Positions 1-11,800 of a stretch of DNA of 64,000 bases are shown here, one piece after another. Each line of letters begins with the position of its first letter. Within the stretch, counting starts at the first letter, position 1. The stretch is from Caprimulgus europaeus. Its lineage: Eukaryota > Chordata > Aves > Caprimulgiformes > Caprimulgidae. Below the pieces are notes generated by a model. It searched no databases. It saw only the letters and a list, made by a program, of their open reading frames with translations, and was not told the DNA's origin. The DNA lies in the NCBI GenBank assembly GCA_907165065.1, contig OU015551.1:248001-312000 (forward strand), in the 5' to 3' direction. Made by a program: the position numbers and the translations under genes.

Positions 1-2690
1 GCTAGTTATGCACAGCCCTCAATTTTAGGTCACCCTGAATCAGTCCTGAGTCAGACCAGCCTCTTGTGCCACAACCTCCCACAGGAGCAAGCTGTGCTGG
101 TCTGCCCGGGCACACAGCTGCTTGCTGCCAGTTGCTCGCAGCACCAAGCTCCCAGCACAAACCAAACTGATGTCAGCTCAGAGGGAGCCATCAGACCTCC
201 CAGGATTAAGGATTTGGATAACCAAAACTCCCAGGCAAAAGAATCATCCCTGTCAGATTGAAGTGCTCACGACTAATGAGGTGGGAAAAGAGGACGAGAG
301 GAAAGGGATTAATTAGCCAGCGCTGCAGAAAAGACAGGCAGTGTCACACGGAATATGGGAGGAAAGAGGACAACTGGCCTTCAGGGAAAAGTTGTGTCCA
401 GAGTTAGCCCAATGTTATCTCTCAAGCACGAGGGCCAAAGCCTCCGACCTCTTCTGAGGTTCCCAGTGCACCAAAGCTGCTCAGGCACCCTCCACGGTTA
501 ATACCAGATGTATCTGCACGCTCAGGAGCTGTTTGTGAGACAGTCTTCAATTTCACACCCCATGCTATTAAAGTAATTGCTTGTGCTAGCAGGGTTGGCT
601 CCACAGCCCTCGTGGGAAGGAGAAGCAGGCACTTGCCAAGATTAGGGCAGTCTTGGGGAAGGGAAGAGCTCCAGGTTCATCGGCAGCACCATCCTGCTCC
701 GCGCTGCTCCTGGCTGGGAGCCGGAGCCGGCAGGCGGCACTCCTGTCCAGCCTGGTGCTGGGGAACTCGCTCCCGTCCTCCAGAAACCCAGAGGGAATTC
801 CCCAGCAGATCAGAATAATCAGAGGTATGACACCTTCTTGAGGAAACTGAATCAGGTCTTTTTCATTTCAGCTCAGGAATATAAATTTACACTTTAATAA
901 CTTTGTTCTTGCACTGGCTTTCACCAGGGGATCACAGAGTGCTCTACAAATACATGGATCCCTGCTCCCCTGGAAAGGGCACACTGAGATGACAGCACCA
1001 TAAATAGAAAAATTAGGCAGAAAATAGCAAAGAAGGCCACACTTGTGTGGGGTGGTTGTAGCTGTGGCGTATCTGTAACAGACAGATCTACTTCTGACCA
1101 AGATGCTAAGCTCCCTGTATAGTCCAGGGACAGTCACTTTGATTCACCTGACCTACTTCTGGATGAGCAGTCACATCCTACAGCAACTCCCTCTGTCAGG
1201 TGAGGTCACTGCATTTTGCCAAACAGGTCCCACCACTGAGTTGAAGCCTGAGTTTAAGTCTCCAATTTTCAGCCATTTCAGACAATAGATTCTGCAGGAG
1301 GTGGGTGCTTTGCAGGTCCCTGACACTTCATTAGGTGCTGCAAATCAACAGCAAGGAGGTCCTCACCCTCCAGGGACAGGCATTTACCAAGATTCAGTGA
1401 CATGCAGCATCCAGAGGTATTTTCATTACGAAATACCACAGGAAACTTTGTTTTTCACAGTGTATGTTGTCTGGAGCTCAGCAAATCACTAAAAGCTAGG
1501 AATGAGGAGAGATGTCTGTAAGATGGTGCAAACTCTCATCTTCCAAAGTCCTTGCCTTCCTCTGAAGCACCAAACCCTGACTGCAGGGAGAGAGGACGTC
1601 AGCCTGTCCAGCAACCCCTCTGGCTATGGCATATCTCAGATTGAGTCTCTGATGTGCATTTCAAAGTCTGCACCTACAACACTTACAAGAGATCCCGGAA
1701 AACTAGGGCAGAGTCAGCAGCAAATGTAGGGTCCTCACACAGATTCTGCTGACACAGGCAATGGGGTTGTTTTTATTGGTGCAAAACCATGCAAGATAAT
1801 TCTATGATATGAGCCTCTAAATCCAGACATCCCTGTGCAGTAGGGGATTTGTGTCCTACCTTGGCTCTGAACCACCTGTCACCACAGGAGGGAAAAAAAA
1901 AACAAAACCAAAACCCCTCAAGGTACCTGTGTTTCTGAAAACACTGGAAGTTACTTCTCTGGGGACTAAGGGTGCTTAGTGCCTCACAAAGTCAAAGCCC
2001 TTTCCCATATTCACACCCACTGCAGCCAGGTGCAGTGCACAGATTCACAGAGGAGGAATGCTCCTGCTGTTCAGGCTCACTGACCCAGCAGGGGACATAA
2101 ACGACCTTCCTTTGATTCATCAAATAACAGGGGCAATATTTAAGATTCCTTGCAAAGCACTGACAAATCTGCTTGTAAGGAAAATTCTGTGTAAGAAATG
2201 GGAATAATTTGATTGCAGGAAGAAGCTCATCATCCTGCAGAGGACCAGGCCAAAATCCTGGGGCTGTTGAGATTCACATCCAGCCCTCCAAGAGACTTTT
2301 ACACAGGGACAAATGTGAGATCTCCAAGCAGCAACACAAGAAGAGACGAGACACTTCTCCTACCTGCCATCCTGCCCTGAGGAGTGTGTGCGCCTCCTGC
2401 AGAAAGAAACCACAACAGCAGAGTTTGAGGAGTGATTTAAGACAGAAATCCAACACTGGCCTGACATCTAACTCCCCACCCCACGAGGGAGATGTTCTAC
2501 TTAACAGCTGACACTTCTCCCAGCAATAATTAATCCCATCAAAGCTATGTCTGCTTGCTCCCAGGAGAGATTTAATTAAAATCAGTCATTAGCATTCCAG
2601 AGCATAGGGCAGCCTGCCAAGATCTGCAGCACAAAGAGGAGCGGCAGCCGCTTGACTCCGGTGGGAGCAGGGGACAACTGCTGTCCTCAC
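1..2690. other. Presumed PIP5K1C intron / 3' region, no exon recognised
   Basis: The exon ending at 2691 needs further coding sequence to its left, so this stretch should be intronic or contain the final exons. I searched the minus strand for the family's C-terminal segments (VQVEP..., WVYSPLH) and saw none. No mobile element was recognised. An A-rich run lies near 1890-1910. Confidence 0.4.
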
Positions 2691-2829
2691 CTGTACCTGG
2701 GCTGCTCAGAGGTCTCCGAAGGGGATCGCTCGGGAACAGAGAGAGATGTTGAAGACAGTGTCGTGGCTATGGAGGCTGTGGTAGCTTCTTCAAAGGAAGG
2801 AGGTGTGCAGGGTAGCAGGTCTGGCCTGC
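2691..2829 (-). CDS. PIP5K1C: PIP5K1C coding exon 13 (last one recognised)
   Basis: Encodes [20 protein letters not shown], then [20 protein letters not shown] and EQPRYR, closely matching the human gamma tail. Acceptor CAGCAG/GCAGG (a tandem CAG, so use 3 bp upstream is possible), donor TACAG/GTGAGG. It ends with two bases of a codon, so coding continues toward the left edge. Confidence 0.92.
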
Positions 2830-5800
2830 CTGCTGGGCCGCAGTGGAGGGCAGGAGAGATGTAGGAAGAAAAAGATGAGTAGGTCAAACACCAACACCTT
2901 ACTTACACCAGCTCTGTGTGAGGCTGTTCCACCATCAACCTGCACACCCTCACTGGGACTGGTTACCACAAACAGGCAAGAAGTTTAACTGTGTTCATGA
3001 ATGCAACAGCTTCTCCCAAGGCATCCTCTAGAGAGAGCCAGGAAGCACAATTTCCGGCATGACAGATAGATGCAATGCCAATGAAGACATCTCGCTGGTA
3101 ACCAAAGCTGATTAAAGGCTTGGATCTCAGAGATGAATATCCAGGTGAATTAAGAGATGAATCGAGTGTTCACTGCTTTGCATGGGTAGAAATCTAACAC
3201 CTATGCACCCAAGGAGCCTGTCCTTCACCACTCATCTGCAAACCCAGCCCAGACTGAAGTGATGAAAAGGCAGCACAGAACCAGGCCACTCGTCTTTTTT
3301 CAATGGCACGATCTTGCCCCTTACAACTGTCCAAACGTCATTAGAGTCCTGCAGTTCCCAGTTAGCCCCACTCCCTTAAGTTTTTTTAAGGGTGGAGAAT
3401 TCAACTTTCTGATCATGTTTGGACCATGACTGCTGGTGCCAGTTGGCAGCAGCTGCCTGGCAGCAGTGACACAAGCAACCACTTTTACTGCACAACCATA
3501 GAGTGCTGCAAGGAAGGGATTCGGTCTTCTTCGATCCAGAAGCGTTGCTTCCCCAACCAACTAACTGCTAGTGCTGTCACAAAACATAACACTCTTACCT
3601 TCTCCCCTGTCCTGATTAAGTTTAGCACCTGCAAAGCACAGCAAGACATGCAATGAAGAGCTATCCATCAAGGAAGACAGATGGTTGACGGACAGTGGGG
3701 AACTCGATGAGAACAGGAGAGGATCCTAAGGAACTGCTAGGAAAGAGAGTAATCACACAGCCACCAAACGAGACCATTACCTTCATCATCAAGTGTGGGG
3801 TAACTCCTGGCTGCACGAAGATCATACTGGGTTTCGTCCTTCTCAGAGGGAAGCTGGCTAGCTGAGAACGCAGCCGTGGGACCAGCCGTCTTGACAGCTA
3901 GCAAGGCACTACGCCCTTTCTTTGAGGGAGATGACTTCAGAGCTGGATGAGAAGAGAGAGAGAGAGAAGATGAAATTACCACCACCAACTTCTGCCACAT
4001 CAAAGGCACTTTTCCCTTTACAAGGAGAGGCATCTGCCCTCTGACACACACACATATGGCTCTGCAAGTGTCATCTCCAAAGGGCTGAGCCTGAGTCAGG
4101 CTGCAGGGAGACCCCGAGGGTGGGAGGCTGAGCAGACCAAAACAAGCCATGACAACCCAAGGGCTTTGCAGTTCCCCAGCTTTGCTCTACAATACAGCAG
4201 AAAAGCCTGCTCAGACTGCAGCCCAGAAATGGTCCAGTCCCCACACGGACTGAAGCAGCAAGATGGGAGATAAAGCTTTGCCTCTCCGACACCACAGGGG
4301 CAACAAGGTACTTACAGGAATTCTTTCGAAACACCGTATTGGTCATGAATTTGAAGAATCTCTCTGCATAAAAACTGGGTCTGTGTACTGACACTGTGTC
4401 CTACAAAGGCAAGAAACAATTATTTAATTTTAAAATTATCCCTGAAGGCTGAATTTCTGTAACAACCAATGCAGTCTTCTTTATTCCAACATTTCGCAAT
4501 GATAAGAGTCTTAAAATGGAAAGGCTTAACTGAAATGATCTGATTAATTCCATAAATAAGCCTGAAGCATTGCCTTTAATTTGATTGCATTTGATTATAT
4601 TCTTGCTGTAATTTTATAATGGATTTTGGTGATTTTATTCCTTTGTAGATGTCCTGGATTTTTCAAATATTGGCCTGATTACATACATGAAATTTCTTCT
4701 GGCTTCGCTGGCTGTGATTCAAAGCACACTTGGATACCTCTGCATATGACACAGACACCAGACTTCAGCCAAGGGTCTCCCAAACATTTCAAATGTTTTG
4801 CACTTTTTGTTTAAAATGGTAAACCTGAAGCTCACTGCTTCTGGTATTTGACTGGGCTACCATGACTTGGCATCTACACATTTCCTTTGCCTTATTATTT
4901 AAAGGCAGCTAGGATATGCAATGCTGAAAAAGAGTTTCCACATTCCATCTTTTATAAACATGCACCTGGCTGCTGCAGGAGACAAGACAGCAGGGAAACA
5001 CTGGAAGGGATTTATTAACAGATAGCTTACTGCAGAGGAAACACAGTCACCAGAGAGAGAAAACATGGGGCTCCCCAACACATACATGAATGCACACACC
5101 TTGTGAGCACAGCTCCTGGTATGATGGGAAGGAGGCAAATGACAGATGGGAGCAGAGGATGAAAGCTGGTAGCACGACAGCTAAACATGAGAGGAGGTGG
5201 AATGAGCAAGAAAAATCTGATTGGGACTAAGTGGCACTACACCGCTCCAGAGGCATAAGAGGCAAGAACTATTCCTCTCATCAGCTTCAACTGTGCCAGT
5301 TCAGGCACTAAAAATAGCAAGGTAATCAGCACCAACTAGCATAAATGAAGCCAAGGCAGGTAAATCCTGCTGAGGCCTGGACAACTCCTGCCTCTGTACA
5401 GGCACTCACCCCATCATGGACAAGGGCCTTCCAGGTATGTTCTAGCTTCTTGATGAACCTAATTCCAGGGAAGAAATGGAGAGAAAAAGAAATAGACAGA
5501 TTCAGGCACATACTCTATATCTAAACCACCTTTCATACCCCACAGAGGATTGATCACTGAGCTGCTAATGATTCCTCCTTCATCCAGAGTGCAGCTTTCC
5601 TCCAGCCAAGAGAGGTCAGCTGAGTACACCAGCATCTCTGCAGTCAGGCTGGGACTGCCTGGGAACCCTACACGGAAGGAGGAGCTGGGCTGGAAGAGGG
5701 GCAGAAAATCGCCTTCCATCCCTGGAGATATGCTACACATCCCAGGCACAGAGATGAGAACCTCCTTTATGAGGAACTTTTAGAAAAACAGCTCTCTGTC

Positions 5801-8800
5801 ATGGGCTGTTCTAAGGACAGGATAAAAATCCACAGCTCCCAACACGCATCGACAGATGGCTTCAGGCAGCCTGCCTACTCACTATCAAACTCTTCAGGAG
5901 AGGAAAAATCTTCCTGCTTTCATTCAGTATTAAAATAGATGTTAACACACTTAGAGGACAGACAACTACAAAGTTACCTACCGGTATGACTGAAGGATAT
6001 CTATTATTCCTACGTGCAGCAGGAGTCGCTCTCCTTTGCCGTTCACAGCCGGGATTCCTCCCATTCTGCAGGTAGAACAAAATCTCAGCAAGTGCAGCCT
6101 TAATACCCCCCCAGACCTACAGAAGGGTGGACAGCAGCACTGAAAAGAGGGTGCTGATGTGGTGGTCAGACACAATGCAAAACCTGCAGTGACTTCATGT
6201 GCAACCATGGAAAGTCACCTACTGACCCAGGCTGTCTCACACAAGGTGTCCCCAGGGTTCCTGCCTGCCTGGATCGCCAGACACCAACTCTCAGGACAGA
6301 CCCGTGTCACATGGCAACAGGTCTGCCTGGGCCAGAAAGTACCACATTGCTTTTAATTAGCTACAGAGCATTTTATTCTGGGGATCAGATTATTTATTAA
6401 GTCAGCACGAGCTGTCGTCCCATGAGGGCAGCAAACCTTTAAGGACGAGGGTTTTTCCAGTCCCAACCACACTAATATCAGTCCTACCAGAGGTGCAGCA
6501 GTCACTACCACCAGCACATGACAAAAGCATGCAGGTGTCAGGCAGGCCACTACAATTAATGATGTTACTTGAAAGAATGGAAACACCAAAGTATTATCTT
6601 GGCTCCACCACAACTCATCCTCCATCAAAACTGGTTTCAGACAGCAACAAACAGCAAACTCCACTGTTTCTTAGCAAGCTTGGTCTCCAGAGTCAGAAAG
6701 ACATCCACAAGAGCCATCTGCAGCCCAAAAGCCACAGGTCGGGCACAGGACAGGTTTTGGGTAAATCCCCCCAACCCACAACTCTACCAGTGACTCCAGC
6801 ACTTGACTATATTGCTGTTTGCTACCTGCACTGGGATGGCCTACGGGTACTGTCACAGATTTCAAAGACAAAGCCATAGAGAACAAACACCAAGCCCCTG
6901 CGGACGGGCTGATCCCTACTTCTGCTCTAGTATTTGGATGCTGAGCTGAACTGAGCTAGTTTCTTCTCCTGAGAGCATGGGTGGATGTTTAGAGGCTGTT
7001 ACAGGAGCTGACAACCTACAGACTGGCCTAAGAAGAGAGATTGCTGTGAGGCTGGAGTCTTTGGAGAAATATTCCCATCCCAGCTTCCTCCTTTCTCACC
7101 ACACTGCCTTACTGGCAGCGGTACCCTAACCCCCGAAAGAGATGCTTACTCTGAGAGTTCATATGGGCCTCATTAGGGAATTAATAGAATCATAGGATGT
7201 TGTGAGCTGGAAGGGACCCACAAGGATGATGGAGTCCAACTCCTGTCCCTGCACAGGACAATCCCAACATTCACACCATGTCCCTGAGGGCCTTGGCCAA
7301 ATGCTGCTGGAATCTTGTCAGGCTTGGGGCCATCAGCACCTCCCTGGGCAGCCTGTGCCAGTGCTCCACCACCCTCTGCCTCAAGAACCTTTTCCTCATG
7401 GCCAACCTCACCCTCCCCTGCCACATCTTCCTGCCATGTCCTCTGCTCCTGGCGTTGGTGGCCAGAGAGAAGAGCTCAGTGCCTGCCCCTCCTCTTCCCC
7501 TGGGGAGGAAGTTCCAGACCACCAGGAGATCTCCTCTCAGCCTCCTCTTCTCCAGGCTGAACAACCCAAGTGACTTCAGCCTCTCCTCACACCCTTCCCC
7601 TCTGAACCCTTCCCCAATGCTGTGTCCCTCCTCTGGACACTCTCCAGCAGCTTTAGATCCTTTTTCTCCCGTGGTGCCCAAGCTGCCCCCAGTGCTGGAG
7701 GTGAGGCCGCCCCAGTGCAGAGCAGAGCGGGACGATCCCCTCCCTGGCCCGGCTCGCAGTGCAGTGCTGGGCGCCCCCAGGACACGGGGGTCCCTCTGGG
7801 CTGCCAGGACACACTGCTGGCTCACGTTCAACTTGCCATGGACCAGAACCCCCAGGTCCCTCTCTCAGGGCTGCTCTCCAGCCTCTCCTTCCCCAGGCTG
7901 TGTGTGTCCAGGGTGGCCGTGTCCCAGGTGCAAAATCCAGCACTACTCCAGTCTCCACCTCTGCCCCTCCCAGCAGCGCAAGAGAACCAAGTTTTCACCT
8001 ACGTGTCATCTGTGTCTATGGACTCCCCTCGGGCAGCCCCACCCTGGATGGACTCCATGGCTGTGGAGTAAAGTGCCTTCTGCCCCACAGGACGCTTCTC
8101 ATCTGATGTGCTGTGGGCTCCCTCAGACTGTCGCTCTCGTTCTTGCTGGTCTATGTTATGAACCCCAAGCAGGAGGCTGTAGTCCATGATTTTAAAACTT
8201 TCCAACACCTACAGGTTAGTATTGAGTTCAAGAACAAAGACAAAATATCAGGCCAGCAGCTCAAATGCAGCACAGATCCCAAAGCATGGAACAGCCCGAC
8301 CACATTCCCACTAACAACTCCTTCGCTAGAGCTGGAACATTTCTGAACCAACAGACATCTCTGGACTTGATTACACAGAGTTTGGCCATCCCACAATCAA
8401 CCCAAAGGGCTGTGGCTTACAAATAGCACTGTTGTACCATGTCCCTGCTGCACACTGTATAGAAAAAAATGTAACTAGTCCCAACAGCCCAGCTACAAGC
8501 GGAGCAGGCTGCCACAATTTGATGTACAAGGCAAAGGAACACAGTCATGAGACCCTACTCCACTGCTTTACTTTCAGGGAAAAGGGCAGTAGAAGGGATT
8601 TATCGAGCTTTGGGGTTAGCAGATTAGCAAGGTTCTCAATCATTTGCTCTTCCTCATGCTTAGGAGCCACAGAACTTCATTAACCTGCTCCCCGAGCTGT
8701 CCCCCTCCCTTACCAGACAGTCTCGTTGCAATGTTTTCACCAATGCACTGAAGGTGTCTGCATCCAGCATCAGGCCCTCAGGCATGTCTTGGATGAAGTC

Positions 8801-11800
8801 TAGGTCCTTGTACGTAGGGCTGGACTTTTCCTTTTCCTTCTTGGATGCCCGGCGTTTGTAGGTTGAGCCCTTCAGGTCGAACTTCAGGTGCATTTTCACC
8901 ACGCGAGGCAGAACGTTGTTCATCACCACCACGCGGATGTTTTTGCCCCCCGACTGCACACAGTACAGTCCATAAAACTTCGGCAGCAGCGTCCGTGGGT
9001 TCTGGTTCAGATTCTGCAGCAAAGTTGGGAAAAAAAAAATATGGGGAAAAATAATTTTGGCAGAAGAGTCCTGCTGTGCTCACCACAAAGCACGGTAACA
9101 GCACTCGAACTGTCAGACTGGGGTTTCTTCACCTACTGATTTTCTGAACTTCACACGAGAGCTTTCTGCACGCATTTGACAAACTCTTACATTTCAGTGG
9201 CTTTAGGACCTGAAAATACCACTATGCCTTGAACACAGGAATGAAATGTACAGCACTCTCTGGGCCAAGTCCGGAAAATCCCCATCAACAGCAGCTAAAA
9301 AAGGGAAACCAAACACAATAAGTGGGAACTTCAAGTTTAAAAATAACAACTATCTCCATCTCTTCAGAAGTGTCAGAAATCAAGAGTCATTCTCTGGCCC
9401 AGAATAAACCAGGGAAGTGGTATTTTTTTAAAACAAAACAACATACATTTTCTTCTCCTTTTGCAGAGCTGCTTTATAAAAGACAGTTGGCCAGAGATCA
9501 CGGACATCCTGCTCTGCTATCGTGTCCTTTTTTTAGGCAGTGGTATTATTAGGAATGACACGACAGGCATGATTTGCTTGTTCAGCTTTGGGAAAATTTA
9601 AAAAGGAAACAGAACATCTCTGCACGCTACAAAAGAAAGGACAGACCTGACAGACTCTGACAGACAGCAGAAGCACAACTGGATTAAAATTCCATGCCCC
9701 TCCTCATCTCCCCTAAGTGGGCACACGAGTGAGCCCTTTCTGCCAGTCTGCTGTTCAACATGCAACAGAGGCAGGTGAGCTCAAAGACAAGCAGCACTTG
9801 CCCAGCTTTAAAGTAACTCAGGAGGAAACCACCCTGCTCCCTTTCTACGGACTTCTCTGACACTGGATGGGCTTCCCAAGAACAGCAGAGAGATCATGAG
9901 TCAGCATCACAGTAACTGTCCTGGTTAGGATGGAGTTAGTTGTTCTCAGGGAGCTGGGAGGGGGCAGCTGGCCTGGGCAGGCCAGGGCAGGTGTTCAGTA
10001 CCTCATTCCATACATCATGCTCGGTGTTTAAACAGGGAAGTGTCGGGAGAAGGGGACTGCTGGGTACTGTGGTTCATGGGCCGGCTGGGTGGTGAGCTGT
10101 CTGGTCCTGTGAACCACTCCTTACGTTGTACGTTCTTTCATTAGCACTGCTGTTGTTGTTTGGTGTTGTTCCTCCCTTACTGTTCCAGTAGATGCTCGTG
10201 TCTCAGCCCCTGAGCCCTGTTCGTTTGTATTTCTCCTCCCTGTACCACCAGGGGGGAGGGGGTGGGACGGGCAGCGACCCTTCCTGGTTAACCCACATCA
10301 GTAACCCACAAACCCTGTAACGCTACAAGAAGTAGCACAGAACCCTGCACCAGACAGGTACAGTCAGTTTAATTCGTTAACTGATTGCTAGCCAGGACCA
10401 CTGCAGAGCTCAGAACAGTGCAAATCCCCATTCATAGAATCACAGAATCATTAAGGATGGAAAAGACCTCTAAGATCTCAAGTCTAACTGTCAACTCAAC
10501 ACCACCAAGCCCACTGAACCGTGTCCCTCAGCACCACATCTACTCTAAAATACCTCCAGGGTCTTTTAAATCCCTCCAAGGATGGGGACTCCACCACTGC
10601 CCTGGGCAACCCCTTCCAATGCCTCAGAACCCTTTCAGCAAAGAAATTCTTCCTCACATCCCATCTCAACTGCCCTGGCCACAACTGGAGCCCATTTCCT
10701 CTTGTCCTGTCACTTGTTCCTTGGTAGAACAGACCCACCCCCACCTCTCTGCACCCTCCTTGCAGGGACTTGGACAGAGCCAGAAGGTCTCCCCTCAGCC
10801 TCCTTTTCTCCAGGCTCAGCACCCCCAGTTCCCTCAGCCGGGAACTCAGCACACTTATGCTCCAGACCCTTCCCCAGCTCCGTTCCCTTCTCTGGACACG
10901 CTCCAGCACCTCCATGTCCTTCTTGGAGTGAGGGGCCCAAAACTGAACCTAGCACTCAAGTGTGGCCTCACCAGTGCTGAGAGGGGCACAATCACTGCCC
11001 TGGTCCTACCGGCCACACGATGCCATTGGCCTTCTTGGCCACCTGGGCACTCTGCTGGCTCATATTCAGCTGCTGTCAACCAACACCCCCAGGTCCTTTT
11101 CTGCCAGGCAGCTCTCCAGCCACTCTGCCCCAAGGCTGGACTGTTACAAGGGGTTGTGAACCAACTGCAGGACCTGGCACCTGGCCTTCTTAAACCTCAT
11201 ACAACTGACCGCAGCCCATCGAGCCAGTCTGTCCAGATCCCTCTGTAGAGCCTTCCTAACCTCAAGCAGATCAACACTCCCATCCAGCTTGGTGTCATCA
11301 AAACCTTCCACCTGATTTACTGCACGCATTAGGCAACAAGCAACACTTTCCAGGAAAGCTCACCCTGTCCAGGAACTTGACTGTCACTTGCAAAAGCAAG
11401 TGACTTGCTGTCACTTACATACAGACACCCAAAACCCTGTCTCATTTTGGCAAATTTTCCCCAGTAAATACTGAGCGAGGCAAGTGTTTTCATACAAGCA
11501 GTGCATGATCACATCAATCCACTGCAGTATGCACACAGACAGGGCAGCACTAACACTGCTCACCATCACCTTCTCCTTGGCACCTCCACAGCAAACAAAT
11601 CTCTGGGTGGTTCTAACTGAACTTCAGTGCCTTTGTCTGTAGAGCTGGACCCTTCACCACAGTTATGCAGGGAGACAGCTCCTGGTTTACAGGCCAAAGC
11701 ATCAAGTTTGGTTCAAATTTACTGCTTGTCACCACGTGCAAGTCCTCTGGGTCTCCATATTGTTAGCCTTGACGTTTAGGCAACAACTATCTGCAGCAGA

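Larger units (their letters stand above)
2830..7182. other. Short PIP5K1C introns between exons 13 and 8
   Basis: The intronic parts (2830-3780, 3943-4315, 4401-5409, 5459-5981 and 6066-7182) show no RNA gene, repeat family or unexplained coding signal. The only simple repeat noted is (AG)n at about 3953-3966, which forms the acceptor pyrimidine tract of exon 12 on the minus strand. Confidence 0.6.
8209..9916. other. PIP5K1C intronic sequence around exon 7
   Basis: The intronic parts 8209-8713 and 9014-9916 contain no recognised repeat, RNA gene or extra exon. Confidence 0.55.

Noticed and set aside
422-560. Possible PIP5K1C tail exon reading TVSQTAPERADTSG on the minus strand
   Set aside because: Only a vague resemblance to the mammalian SQASDEE tail. 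Splice sites are not convincing and the phase could not be tied to exon 13.
7278-8189. 303-codon plus-strand open frame
   Set aside because: It is the antisense of a CR1 fragment and PIP5K1C exon 8. The real coding signal is on the minus strand.
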